This document shows positions 33,639-43,071 of a stretch of DNA of 64,000 nt, one piece after another. The notes beneath the pieces are model-generated. The model saw only the letters and a list, made by a program, of their open reading frames with translations, was not told the DNA's origin and did not search any database. A program made the translations under genes and the position numbers. The stretch is from Kluyvera ascorbata_C (lineage in GTDB: Bacteria; Pseudomonadota; Gammaproteobacteria; Enterobacterales; Enterobacteriaceae). Within the stretch, counting starts at the first letter, position 1, and every line of letters starts with the position of its first letter. The DNA lies in contig NZ_JBIQOI010000001.1 of NCBI RefSeq assembly GCF_044197065.1, forward strand, positions 868,001-932,000, read 5' to 3'.

Positions 33639-36008
33639 ATGACCCCGATTTATAAAGACCCTCAGCGCCCGATTCAGGAACGCGTAACAGACTTACTCGC
33701 GCGTATGACCCCCGAAGAAAAATATGCCCAGATGCACGCCTGGTGGCTGGTGCTCTCGGAAGACGGCAATCATCGCGAAAGAACGGATATGAGCGATGAG
33801 TTTGCGGGCGTAAGCGAGCAAACGTCGCTGCGTGAACGCTTAAAACTCGGCGTCGGGCAGATTACCCGTCCGCTGGGAACCCATATTGTGGATGCGAAGA
33901 CCGGCGTCCGAGCGGCAAACCGCCTGCAAAAAATGATGATGGAAGAGACGCGCCTCGGTATTCCTGCACTGTTCCACGAAGAGTGCCTGGTCGGGCTTTT
34001 ATGCAAAGATGCCACGCTGTTCCCGTCATCGCTAAACTATGGCTCAACCTGGGATGCGGAACTGGTCAAACGCGCCGCTCAGCAAATTGGTGAAGAAGCC
34101 CGTTCTACCGGTTGTAAGCAGGGGTTAGCGCCCGTGCTTGATGTTTCCCGCGATGTCCGTTGGGGACGCACGGAAGAGACCTTTGGTGAAGACCCATGGC
34201 TGGTGGGGGTAATGGCCTGCGCTTACGTTGAGGGGCTGCAGGGTGAAAAGCGAGACGTGCTGGCGACGCTGAAACACTATGTGGGTCACTCGTTCAGCGA
34301 GGGGGCGCGCAACCATGCGCCGGTTCATCTGGGCTTCCGTGAATTGAACGACACGTTCCTGCTGCCGTTTGAAATGGCGGTGAAGCAGGCTAACGCAGGG
34401 TCGGTCATGCCCGCGTATCATGACATTGATAATCAACCGGGCCATAGCGACAGCTTCCTGCTGACCACGGTGCTGCGTGAACAATGGGGCTTTGACGGCA
34501 TTGTCGTCGCCGACTACGGCGGCGTGAGTCTGCTGCATCAGCATCACGGTGTGGCCGCAGATGCCGCAGAGTCAGCGGCGCTCGCCTTTAATGCCGGGTT
34601 GGATGTGGAATTGCCGAAAGATGATTGCGCCCGCCATCTGGCGGAAGCAGTCGCTCGCGGACTTATTACGCCGGAAAAAATTGACGAGATTGTGGCGCGT
34701 ACGCTCACCGAGAAATTCCGCCTTGGCCTGTTTGAACATCCGTATACCGACGAAAACGCGATTTCGCTGCAATCCGAGGCCACTCGCCAGGCGGCGCGTG
34801 AAGTGGCTACCCGCTCGATGACGCTGCTGGAAAATCGTGATGCCTTACCGCTTACCGGTAAGCCGCGCGTGGCCGTGGTGGGCCCGACGGCGGACGATCC
34901 GCTGGCGCTGCTGAGCGGCTACAGCTTCCCAGTGCATCTGATCATCAGCGATATGATGGAAAAAACCTCACAGGTCACCACGCCGCTGGTAGCGCTGCGC
35001 CATTATCTGGGCGATGACCACGTTCGTTATGCCAAAGGTTGCCATATCATCGAACAGCGGATGGCCGGTGCGCCGGTGTTCCCTGGGGATAGTTCGGGCA
35101 AACCGATACAGGCTTCGCCGGTCTCTCACGACCTGAGTCTGATTCCAGAAGCCGTACGCGCGGCGCAAGACAGTGAAGTTGTCATCGCCTGTGTCGGCGA
35201 CCTCGCCGGATTATTCCAAAGCGGCACGGTAGGGGAAGGTTCGGATACCGACAGCCTTAACCTACCGGGCGTACAGCAACAGCTTTTGCAGGCACTGGTG
35301 GATACCGGTAAGCCAGTCATCGTGGTGATGACCGGTGGGCGTCCTTACAACCTTCAAGGGTTAGAGTCGAAGGTAGCCGCGTTGATGCTAGCCTGGGCTC
35401 CAGGTCAGGAAGGTGGCTGGGCCATTGCTGATGTGTTGACCGGACGCGCCGAACCACAGGGCCGTCTGGTGGTCAGCGTGCCAAAAAGCGCAGGGGCGAT
35501 GCCGTTTTACTATAACCATAAGCTCAAAAGCGGCGGTACGCCGTTCGCGTTCCACTTTGGGGCACTTTATCCGTTCGGTTACGGAAAAGGTTGGGGGGAG
35601 TTTAGTTTCGGCACTCCGCAACTCCAGCAAAGCCAGGTGGCCATTGACGGAGAGATTACGCTGAGTGTAACGGTGAAAAACAACGGTGAACGCAGCGGGA
35701 GTGAGGTCGTTCAGCTCTACGTGCGCGACAAAGTGGCATCGATGGTTCGTCCGCTTCAGGAGCTCAAGGCCTTCCAGCGTGTGACGTTATCGCCGAATGA
35801 GCAGGTAACGCTGACTTTTACCGTCCCCGTCGATATGCTCAACTTTACCCGCTACGATGGCCAACGCATCGTCGAGCCCGGCGAGTTCGAACTACAGATA
35901 GGGATGTCTTGTGCGCAGATTCATGGGCGAGCATCGGTACAGGTTACCGGTGAGACCCGCGTGCTACCGTCTGACTGGCGGATGATGAGCCGCTGCGAAG
36001 TGCGCTAA
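33639..36008 (+). CDS. GH3 family beta-glycosidase (cytoplasmic)
   Basis: A 789-aa glycoside hydrolase of family 3, predicted to release terminal beta-linked glucose or xylose. The N-terminal barrel (about 1-330) contains the nucleophile Asp292 in GIVVADYGGV and the substrate-binding KHYVGH segment. A GH3 C-terminal domain (about 375-600) and a fibronectin-III-like domain (about 640-775) follow. There is no signal peptide, unlike periplasmic BglX, so it should act on imported oligosaccharides. The start at 33639 has AGGAGACC in front; an upstream in-frame ATG at 33600 lacks support. No transporter or regulator is adjacent. K-12 carries a different gene block here. Confidence 0.88.
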   Translation: MTPIYKDPQRPIQERVTDLLARMTPEEKYAQMHAWWLVLSEDGNHRERTDMSDEFAGVSEQTSLRERLKLGVGQITRPLGTHIVDAKTGVRAANRLQKMMMEETRLGIPALFHEECLVGLLCKDATLFPSSLNYGSTWDAELVKRAAQQIGEEARSTGCKQGLAPVLDVSRDVRWGRTEETFGEDPWLVGVMACAYVEGLQGEKRDVLATLKHYVGHSFSEGARNHAPVHLGFRELNDTFLLPFEMAVKQANAGSVMPAYHDIDNQPGHSDSFLLTTVLREQWGFDGIVVADYGGVSLLHQHHGVAADAAESAALAFNAGLDVELPKDDCARHLAEAVARGLITPEKIDEIVARTLTEKFRLGLFEHPYTDENAISLQSEATRQAAREVATRSMTLLENRDALPLTGKPRVAVVGPTADDPLALLSGYSFPVHLIISDMMEKTSQVTTPLVALRHYLGDDHVRYAKGCHIIEQRMAGAPVFPGDSSGKPIQASPVSHDLSLIPEAVRAAQDSEVVIACVGDLAGLFQSGTVGEGSDTDSLNLPGVQQQLLQALVDTGKPVIVVMTGGRPYNLQGLESKVAALMLAWAPGQEGGWAIADVLTGRAEPQGRLVVSVPKSAGAMPFYYNHKLKSGGTPFAFHFGALYPFGYGKGWGEFSFGTPQLQQSQVAIDGEITLSVTVKNNGERSGSEVVQLYVRDKVASMVRPLQELKAFQRVTLSPNEQVTLTFTVPVDMLNFTRYDGQRIVEPGEFELQIGMSCAQIHGRASVQVTGETRVLPSDWRMMSRCEVR

Positions 36009-36069
36009 GCCCTTGCCATCCCGGACGTGGCTCGGTGAGTCGGTTCCGGGATGTGCCCGTACGGCAGGC

Positions 36070-36168
36070 AAAAAAAAAGCCCAACGTGGGAGTTGGGCAA
36101 AGACTACACACAGCAATTCGTTGTTTCACTCAGGGGATAGATAAATCAAGGGGTTGATCTATTACCTT
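36070..36168 (-). ncRNA. rprA: RprA, RpoS-activating small RNA
   Basis: Read on the minus strand, the core CCCCTGAGTGAAACAACGAA and TTGCTGTGTGTAGTCTTTGC match E. coli RprA base for base. The terminator CCCAAC / GTTGGG with T-run also matches. The 5' stem differs (GATCAA / TTGATT kept). RprA pairs with the rpoS leader and frees its ribosome site, with Hfq. Upstream, GAGACGAATCTGATCGACGC (about 36199-36218) corresponds to the RcsB-controlled promoter region of rprA, so Rcs phosphorelay control is expected. The 5' end is estimated. It neighbours ydiK, as in K-12. Confidence 0.92.
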
Positions 36169-36353
36169 AGGACTCATACTAGGCCATGCGGCGTTTTTGC
36201 GTCGATCAGATTCGTCTCAATAGTTAAAGAAATGTGAATAATTTCCGTAGCATGTCGCAGAAAGCGAGGGAAACGCGTTGGGCAAATTGGGTGAAAGGTG
36301 AATTTTGCTTAAGTAACGGCGGAGTCACCCTGCGTTGATTGGTTAGGGGATTG

Positions 36354-36429
36354 GTAGGCCGGATAAGCGAAGCGCCATCCGGCAATGTGTGCGGAGTTTG
36401 CCGGATGGCGCTTCGCTTGTCCGGCCTAC
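36354..36429. repeat. REP/BIME palindromic element
   Basis: Two inverted REP units: GTAGGCCGGATAAGCGAAGC ... and the reverse complement ending GTCCGGCCTAC, with a short spacer TGTGTGCGGAG. This is the usual enterobacterial BIME, here between rprA and the end of ydiK. It can stabilise 3' ends or bind gyrase or IHF. Confidence 0.9.
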
Positions 36430-36469
36430 AACGTAATATTGACTTAACTAACCAACGTGACTATCTGGC

Positions 36470-37591
36470 TTACTGTTTCGGATAGTTATTCTGCTCAAGC
36501 TCGGCCAGCTCTTCCAGCACCTGGTCCGGATCTCGTGACGGTGGCGGAACTTCATGCAGCCAGGCATCAAACAGACGCCAGGAGACGGCGAGCAGCACCG
36601 GGCCGATGAACAGGCCAATCATGCCGAATGCGACCAGCCCGCCAATCACGCCAGAGAGAATCAGAATCATTGGCAGGTCTGCGCCCATGCGAATCAACAT
36701 TGGGCGAATCACGTTATCCATCGTCCCGACTACGCAGCTCCACACCAGCAGTACCGTGCCCCAGGTGGTATCACCCGTCCAGTAAAGCCAGATAATGCAC
36801 GGCACCAACACGATCAAAGGCCCGAGCTGTACCAGACAGGAGAAGATCATCACTACGGTCAGCAGCGTGGCGTAGGGTACGCCAGAGATGCCGAGACCGA
36901 TGCCGCCCAGTACTGCTTGCGTCAGCGCGGTGACCACTACGCCCAACGCCACGGCGCGAATCGCCTGACCGGCAAGCAGCACCGCCGCATCGCCGCGTTT
37001 TGCCGCAAGCCGGGTGGCAAAATAGCGCATACCGAACGCCACTTTCTCACCTTGCCAATACAGCAGGGCGCTAAACAGCAGCATCAGGGCGCTGTGCATC
37101 AGGAAACGCCCAACGTGCGCGGCCTGGCCAACAAACCAGGTGGTGGTGGTGCCAATGTATGGGCGCACTTTGGTCATCAGCGCACTGCCGCCCATGTCCA
37201 GCAGGCTATGCCAGCCGCTGTAGAGCTTCGCGCCAACGAAGGGAATGCTGTTCAGCCAGGCGAGATCGGGAGGCGTGAGCGTCCCGGTTGTGATGGCGTG
37301 CACCAGCGGTGTTGTACCGTCCACCAGGCTATTGACCAGGAGTGCGATAGGGATAACGAACAGTAAAAAGAGCAGTAGCGTCATGACCAGCACCGCCAGC
37401 GAGCGGCGACCGAAAAGCTTGCGCTGGAACCAGAGCAGAACCGGCCAGGTGGCAATAACGATGGTGGATGCCCAGGCGAAGCCCAGAATAAACGGCTGAA
37501 CAATCCATAAACAGGCGATGATCATCAGTGCCAGAAACAGCACAGATAGCAGTATTTGTGGAATATCACGAGGCCGAGGAACCGTGTTCAT
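36470..37591 (-). CDS. ydiK: YdiK, AI-2E family inner-membrane transporter
   Basis: A 373-aa inner-membrane protein (K-12: 370) of the AI-2E/PerM superfamily, with about eight membrane helices and the family motif region GGIGLGISGVPYATLLTVVMI. The substrate is unknown, although some relatives export autoinducer-2. The acidic cytoplasmic tail (DPDQVLEELAELEQ) is conserved in kind with K-12. It is divergent from ydiJ; the 258-base space between holds a PurR-like site. Confidence 0.93.
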   Translation of the reverse strand: MNTVPRPRDIPQILLSVLFLALMIIACLWIVQPFILGFAWASTIVIATWPVLLWFQRKLFGRRSLAVLVMTLLLFLLFVIPIALLVNSLVDGTTPLVHAITTGTLTPPDLAWLNSIPFVGAKLYSGWHSLLDMGGSALMTKVRPYIGTTTTWFVGQAAHVGRFLMHSALMLLFSALLYWQGEKVAFGMRYFATRLAAKRGDAAVLLAGQAIRAVALGVVVTALTQAVLGGIGLGISGVPYATLLTVVMIFSCLVQLGPLIVLVPCIIWLYWTGDTTWGTVLLVWSCVVGTMDNVIRPMLIRMGADLPMILILSGVIGGLVAFGMIGLFIGPVLLAVSWRLFDAWLHEVPPPSRDPDQVLEELAELEQNNYPKQ

Positions 37592-37741
37592 AAATGAGTT
37601 TTACCTTCAGTTGCTTGTCAGCGTGTTGACGCAGCGTAAATCCGTTCATTGATAATAATATCAACAAATTCCCGGCGCTGATTCTGCGACAAAATCTACC
37701 GGGCGTATAAGAAAAAAATGTGATAAAAGAATAACTGCACG

Positions 37742-37757
37742 ACGCAAACGATTAATT
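37742..37757. promoter_or_regulatory. PurR-like half site between ydiK and ydiJ
   Basis: ACGCAAACGATTAATT has a perfect left half of the PurR operator ACGCAAACGTTTGCGT and a poor right half. PurR control of ydiK is my recollection from regulon surveys; the site alone is weak. Confidence 0.35.
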
Positions 37758-37849
37758 ACTCTCTACACATCATCTTTGCCGTTTGGCTGTTCACGTAAAC
37801 GGGCAAAATTTTGTGCGTACAACACAACATTCAGAAAGGGTCACAAGTA

Positions 37850-40800
37850 ATGATCCCACAGATTTCCCAGGCACCGGGCGTAGTTCAGTTGGTGTTGAAT
37901 TATTTGCAAGCACTGGAGCAACAAGGCTTTACCGGCGACACCGCCACTCGTTATGCCGACAGGCTGACGATGGCGACCGATAACAGTATCTATCAGCTTC
38001 TTCCCGATGCGGTGATCTTTCCGCGATCCACCGCGGATGTCGCGCTTCTGGCCCGCTTAGCGGCAGAAGAGCGCTTCCAGTCCCTGATTTTCACCCCGCG
38101 CGGCGGCGGTACTGGCACCAACGGTCAGTCGCTGAATCAGGGCATCATTATCGACATGTCCCGCTACATGAACCGCATCATTGAGATCAACCCGGAAGAG
38201 GGTTGGGTGCGTGTTGAAGCGGGGGTCATTAAAGATCAACTTAACCAGTATTTAAAACCTTACGGTTATTTCTTCGCCCCGGAACTGTCGACCAGTAACC
38301 GCGCGACGTTGGGCGGGATGATTAACACCGATGCCTCCGGGCAAGGTTCGCTGGTGTATGGCAAAACGTCTGACCATGTGCTGGGCGTTCGCGCCGTGCT
38401 TCTGGGCGGCGACATTCTTGATACGCAGCCAGTTCCCGTTGCGCTGGCCGAAACGCTGGCAAAAGAGCAGTCGGCGGCAGGGCGCATCTACCAAACCGTT
38501 TATGAACGCTGTCGGGAAAACCGTCAGCTGATTATCGATAAATTCCCGAAACTGAACCGATTCCTGACGGGCTACGACCTGCGCCACGTCTTTAATGACG
38601 AAATGACCGAGTTTGATTTAACCCGTGTGTTGACGGGCTCTGAAGGGACGCTGGCCTTTATTACCGAAGCGCGGCTGGATATTACGCCGCTGCCGAAGGT
38701 ACGCCGTCTGGTTAATATCAAATACGACTCCTTTGATTCAGCGCTGCGTAACGCGCCGTTTATGGTTGAAGCGCGCGCGCTGTCGGTAGAAACCGTCGAC
38801 TCTAAGGTCCTTAATCTGGCTCGAGAAGACATTGTCTGGCACTCGGTTAGCGAATTGATTACCGATGTTCCGGATAAAGAGATGCTGGGGCTCAATATCG
38901 TTGAGTTTGCCGGCGATGACGATGTGTTGATTGAAGGTCAGGTTAGCGCCCTTTGCCAGCGACTGGACGAATTAATCGCCCAACATGAAGGCGGCGTCAT
39001 CGGCTGGCAGCGCTGTAACGAGCTGGAGGGTATCGAGCGTATTTACGCGATGCGTAAAAAAGCGGTCGGGCTGCTCGGCAACGCAAAAGGGGCGGCTAAG
39101 CCAATCCCATTTGCCGAAGATACCTGTGTGCCACCGGAGCATCTGGCGGACTATATCGTTGAATTCCGTGCGCTGCTGGATAGCCACGGTTTGAGTTACG
39201 GCATGTTTGGTCACGTTGACGCGGGCGTATTACACGTGCGCCCAGCGCTCGACATGTGCGACCCGCAGCAAGAGATCTTAATGAAGCAGATCTCTGATGA
39301 TGTGGTGGCGCTGACCGCCAAATACGGCGGCCTGTTATGGGGAGAGCACGGCAAAGGTTTTCGTGCGGAATACAGCCCGGCGTTCTTCGGCGAACAGCTT
39401 TATGCCGAACTGCGCAAAGTGAAAGCGGCGTTTGACCCGCATAACCGTCTTAACCCTGGGAAAATTTGCCCACCGGAAGGCGTAGACGCGCCGATGATGA
39501 AGGTTGATGCGGTAAAACGCGGCACCTACGATCGTCAGATTCCCGTCACCGTCCGTTCATCCTGGCGTGGCGCGATGGAGTGTAACGGTAACGGGTTGTG
39601 CTTTAACTTCGACGCCAAAAGCCCGATGTGCCCGTCGATGAAAATCACCAACAACCGTATGCATTCACCAAAAGGTCGTGCGACGCTGGTGCGTGAATGG
39701 CTGCGCCTGCTGGCGGATCGCGGCGTTGATCCACTTCTGCTGGAAAGAGAATTGCCGGAAAAACGTGCGAGTCTGCGTTCGATGATCGAACGGACGCGCA
39801 ATAGCTGGCATGCGCGTAAAGGTGAGTACGACTTCTCGCACGAAGTGAAAGAGGCGATGTCTGGCTGCCTGGCCTGTAAAGCCTGCTCGACGCAGTGCCC
39901 GATTAAAATCGACGTACCAGAATTCCGCTCCCGCTTCCTGCAACTTTATCACACCCGCTATCTGCGTCCTGTACGCGATCATCTGGTGGCAACGGTCGAA
40001 AGCTATGCGCCGCTGATGGCGCGCGCGCCGAAAACGTTCAACTTCTTTATGAGTCAGCCGCTGGTCCGTAAGCTTTCTGAAAAGCATATTGGCATGGTTG
40101 ATTTACCGCTGCTTTCTGTGCCCTCGTTGCAAAAACAGATGGTGACGCACCGCTCGGCAAACATGACGCTGGAGCAGTTAGAAGCGCTGTCGCCAGAGCA
40201 AAAAGCGCTGACCGTGCTGGTGGTGCAGGATCCTTTCACCAGTTACTACGACGCACAGGTGGTGACGGACTTTGTCCGCCTGGTTGATAAGCTTGGCTTC
40301 CAGCCGGTGCTGCTGCCGTTTTCACCAAACGGCAAAGCGCAGCATATTAAAGGCTTTGTGAGCCGCTTTACGAAGACGGCACAAAAAACCGCTGACTATC
40401 TTAACCGTGTGGCCGAACTGGGCATGCCGATGGTGGGTGTCGACCCGGCGCTGGTGCTCTGTTATCGCGATGAATATAAGCAGGTACTTGGCGATAAACG
40501 TGGTGATTTCAACGTGATGCTGGTACACGAATGGTTGCCGCAGATCCTGGAACATAAAGCGCATACGCTGTCTTCTGGCGAACCCTGGTATCTGTTTGGT
40601 CACTGTACGGAGGTCACGGCACTGCCGACGGCGCCGAAGCAGTGGGCTGCCATTTTTGCCCAGTTCGGCGCGAAGCTCGAAAACGTTAGCGTGGGCTGCT
40701 GCGGCATGGCCGGAACCTATGGGCATGAAGTGAAAAACCACGCTAATTCACTGGGTATCTACGAGCTTTCATGGCATCAGGCGATGGCAACGTTGCCCCG

Positions 40801-40906
40801 TAACCGCTGTCTAGCGACAGGGTACTCGTGTCGCAGCCAGGTGAAGCGCGTAGAAGGAAGCGGCGTACGCCATCCATTACAGGCATTACTGGAGATGATG
40901 GGATGA
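37850..40906 (+). CDS. ydiJ: YdiJ, FAD/Fe-S D-2-hydroxyglutarate dehydrogenase
   Basis: A 1018-aa oxidoreductase, the K-12 length from MIPQISQAPGVVQLVLNY. The frame is open 13 codons earlier without conservation. The N-terminal FAD-binding domain (VAO/PCMH type) has TPRGGGTGTNGQSLNQG. The FAD-oxidase C-terminal domain follows to about 540. Then comes a 4Fe-4S domain with CLACKACSTQCP near residue 685 and a cysteine-rich CCG-type domain near the end (VGCCGMAGTYGHE). The E. coli enzyme oxidises D-2-hydroxyglutarate to 2-oxoglutarate. Its stop overlaps menI (ATGA). Confidence 0.95.
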   Translation: MIPQISQAPGVVQLVLNYLQALEQQGFTGDTATRYADRLTMATDNSIYQLLPDAVIFPRSTADVALLARLAAEERFQSLIFTPRGGGTGTNGQSLNQGIIIDMSRYMNRIIEINPEEGWVRVEAGVIKDQLNQYLKPYGYFFAPELSTSNRATLGGMINTDASGQGSLVYGKTSDHVLGVRAVLLGGDILDTQPVPVALAETLAKEQSAAGRIYQTVYERCRENRQLIIDKFPKLNRFLTGYDLRHVFNDEMTEFDLTRVLTGSEGTLAFITEARLDITPLPKVRRLVNIKYDSFDSALRNAPFMVEARALSVETVDSKVLNLAREDIVWHSVSELITDVPDKEMLGLNIVEFAGDDDVLIEGQVSALCQRLDELIAQHEGGVIGWQRCNELEGIERIYAMRKKAVGLLGNAKGAAKPIPFAEDTCVPPEHLADYIVEFRALLDSHGLSYGMFGHVDAGVLHVRPALDMCDPQQEILMKQISDDVVALTAKYGGLLWGEHGKGFRAEYSPAFFGEQLYAELRKVKAAFDPHNRLNPGKICPPEGVDAPMMKVDAVKRGTYDRQIPVTVRSSWRGAMECNGNGLCFNFDAKSPMCPSMKITNNRMHSPKGRATLVREWLRLLADRGVDPLLLERELPEKRASLRSMIERTRNSWHARKGEYDFSHEVKEAMSGCLACKACSTQCPIKIDVPEFRSRFLQLYHTRYLRPVRDHLVATVESYAPLMARAPKTFNFFMSQPLVRKLSEKHIGMVDLPLLSVPSLQKQMVTHRSANMTLEQLEALSPEQKALTVLVVQDPFTSYYDAQVVTDFVRLVDKLGFQPVLLPFSPNGKAQHIKGFVSRFTKTAQKTADYLNRVAELGMPMVGVDPALVLCYRDEYKQVLGDKRGDFNVMLVHEWLPQILEHKAHTLSSGEPWYLFGHCTEVTALPTAPKQWAAIFAQFGAKLENVSVGCCGMAGTYGHEVKNHANSLGIYELSWHQAMATLPRNRCLATGYSCRSQVKRVEGSGVRHPLQALLEMMG

Positions 40907-41313
40907 TCTGGAAAAGACAAACCACGCTGGAAGCCCTGAATGCGATGGGCGAAGGTAATATGGTTGGGCTACTGGATATCCAGTTTGACCATATCGACGG
41001 CGATTCATTGGCGGCGACAATGCCGGTGGATCATCGCACGCACCAACCGTTTGGACTGCTTCACGGTGGGGCATCGGTGGTGCTGGCGGAGACGTTGGGC
41101 TCGGTTGCGGGCTATCTGTGTACCGAAGGGGAAGATCGAGTGGTAGGGCTTGAAGTCAACGCTAACCATATTCGTTCCGCACGCAGCGGTCGCGTGCGTG
41201 GCGTGTGCAAAGCGCTCCACGCAGGTCGTCGTCATCAGGTCTGGCAGATTGAAATTTTCGACGAGCAGGGGCGTTTATGCTGCTCGTCGAGGTTAACCAC
41301 AGCCGTCGTCTAA
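40903..41313 (+). CDS. menI: MenI (YdiI), 1,4-dihydroxy-2-naphthoyl-CoA thioesterase
   Basis: A hotdog-fold thioesterase of menaquinone biosynthesis, 136 aa as in E. coli. The catalytic Glu63 sits in LLHGGASVVLAETLGSVAG, with the conserved HGG loop. The start at 40903 overlaps the ydiJ stop by four bases, so translation is coupled. Longer in-frame readings into ydiJ are not real. It marks the left border of the accessory block that reaches to the suf operon. Confidence 0.96.
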   Translation: MIWKRQTTLEALNAMGEGNMVGLLDIQFDHIDGDSLAATMPVDHRTHQPFGLLHGGASVVLAETLGSVAGYLCTEGEDRVVGLEVNANHIRSARSGRVRGVCKALHAGRRHQVWQIEIFDEQGRLCCSSRLTTAVV

Positions 41314-41320
41314 AGCCTTT

Positions 41321-41342
41321 GCACGGCGTTTAGGCGCCGTGC
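41321..41342. terminator. Hairpin after menI
   Basis: GCACGGCG / CGCCGTGC around a short loop, eight bases after the menI stop and 20 bases before the end of the convergent ftsI-like gene. There is no long T-run. Confidence 0.55.
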
Positions 41343-41361
41343 CTATCCCACATTTTCCGCA

Positions 41362-43071
41362 TTACTGCAACAACGCATCCGGCGCAATATTCATATTCTT
41401 CAGAACCGGCCCCATGATATTGCCAAAGATGGGCGCCGCCACCGAACCACCAAAGTGGGTGCCTGCGGTTGGGTTGTTCACGACCACGACCAGCGCAACC
41501 TCAGGATGACTAACCGGGGCAACTCCGGCGGTATAGTTCACGTATCCGCCATCGTATTTACCACTGTCACCCAGCTTTTCCGCCGTACCGGTTTTGGTCG
41601 CCAGACGGTATCCTGGCACTGCGGCTCTCACGCCGCTGCCGCCGGGAAGCACATCACTTTCCATCATATGGACGACGGTTTTTACGATTCTCGGGTCGGC
41701 TACCTGTTGGCCCATTACCGGCGGTGTCACCTTAGTAATGGAAAGCGGACGGTAGATACCGTAAGAACCCATGGTGGCATATTCGCGGGCAATCTGCAGT
41801 GGTGTGACGCGTAGCCCATAGCCGAATGAGAAGGTGGCGCGTTCAATATCCGCCCACTGTTGGCGGTGGAGTGGGAAATAACCCACGCTCTCTCCGCTCA
41901 GCCCCAGATCGGTCGGTTTCCCAAGGCCAAACGCCTGGTAGGTATCAACCAGCGCCTGGGCAGGCATTGCCAGCGCGATGTGGGACACGCCGATATCGCT
42001 CGATTTCTGTAGGATGCCGGTCGGGGTCAATTGCGGCCAGTGGCCAACGTCACGAATAATGTGACCGTTCACGCTATACGGTGTGGTATTGAGTAGCGTA
42101 TTTGGCTGAATGATATTCCTCTCTAGCCCTTCAATAATGACCAATGGCTTAACCGTCGAGCCGGGCTCAAAGCTGTCGTTGATGGCAACGTCGCGCATTT
42201 GCGTTTGGGTCGCGTTATCAAAGTTGTTGGGGTTGTAAGAAGGGTAAGAGGCCATGGCGAGGATTTCGCCGGTATCAATCTTAACCAGCACGGCGGCGCC
42301 GGAATCGGCTTTGTTCAGCAGCACGCCATCGCGCAACTTACTGTACAGGGTGTACTGATCGAATTTATCAATACTCAGCTGCACGGTCGGCGCTTGCTTC
42401 GGCGCATCGTAATTTAATACGCTGATAATGTCGCCATTGGCGTCCTTGCGGTAAATTTCCTTACCCGGTTCGCCTTGCAGAATATTGTCATAACCCTTTT
42501 CGACGCCGTTCAGCCCCGTATTATCCGCGCCCACGATGCCAATTAACGGCGCGGACGCTTCACCCATCGGGTAGAAACGACTGTCATCATAGATTTCGCT
42601 GATACCTTTTATATGAAGGCCAGCCACATCTTTAGCGATACCGAGCTCAACTTTACGCCCGAGAAAAAGAAAGTGACGGTGTGAGTTCTGATAAATCTTG
42701 CTCGCAATTTGATCAGGGGTGGTATTTAGCGCAGACGCAAGGTACTGCCATTTAGGGTCGCGGAAATTAGGGCTGGCTTCGACAATTTTTACCGGGTCCG
42801 CCACCACATCGCGCGAAGGAACGCTCATTGCCAGGGCTTCGCCGTTGCGATCCACTAGCGTGCCGCGGTTTGTTGGCAGCACGATGGTGCGTAACGAACG
42901 CTGATCGGCCTCGCGTGTCAGCATGGGGTGGTTGAGGAATTGCAGATCTGCCACACGCACCAGTAAAACAGCAAGGCAAAATAGAATACCCAAGCAGAGT
43001 ATTATGTAACGAGATGTAATAAATGAGTCTTTATTTTGCTTTTCTGTTGATTTGTTTTTCATTTGTAACAT
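41362..43071 (-). CDS. FtsI-like class B penicillin-binding protein (second PBP3)
   Basis: A 569-aa septal-type transpeptidase similar to FtsI, but not the essential ftsI of the dcw cluster. One N-terminal anchor (YIILCLGILFCLAVLLVRV) is followed by the PBP dimerisation domain (RGTLVDRNGEALAMS) and the transpeptidase. Active-site motifs: S305TVK, SSD at 357-359 and K493TG. FtsI normally has SSN in the second motif, so the Asn is replaced by Asp. Salmonella carries an acid-adapted paralogue, PBP3SAL, that replaces PBP3 at low pH; this may be its counterpart. No cell-division neighbours. Start could also be 43062. Confidence 0.88.
   Translation of the reverse strand: MLQMKNKSTEKQNKDSFITSRYIILCLGILFCLAVLLVRVADLQFLNHPMLTREADQRSLRTIVLPTNRGTLVDRNGEALAMSVPSRDVVADPVKIVEASPNFRDPKWQYLASALNTTPDQIASKIYQNSHRHFLFLGRKVELGIAKDVAGLHIKGISEIYDDSRFYPMGEASAPLIGIVGADNTGLNGVEKGYDNILQGEPGKEIYRKDANGDIISVLNYDAPKQAPTVQLSIDKFDQYTLYSKLRDGVLLNKADSGAAVLVKIDTGEILAMASYPSYNPNNFDNATQTQMRDVAINDSFEPGSTVKPLVIIEGLERNIIQPNTLLNTTPYSVNGHIIRDVGHWPQLTPTGILQKSSDIGVSHIALAMPAQALVDTYQAFGLGKPTDLGLSGESVGYFPLHRQQWADIERATFSFGYGLRVTPLQIAREYATMGSYGIYRPLSITKVTPPVMGQQVADPRIVKTVVHMMESDVLPGGSGVRAAVPGYRLATKTGTAEKLGDSGKYDGGYVNYTAGVAPVSHPEVALVVVVNNPTAGTHFGGSVAAPIFGNIMGPVLKNMNIAPDALLQ

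Noticed and set aside
36354..36429. Long inverted repeat as a possible transposon end or CRISPR unit
   Set aside because: It is a standard REP/BIME; there is no transposase and no spacer array. I saw no CRISPR array anywhere in the window.
36554..37366. 270-codon open frame on the plus strand
   Set aside because: Antisense to ydiK, with an unnatural Gln/His/Asn-rich composition.
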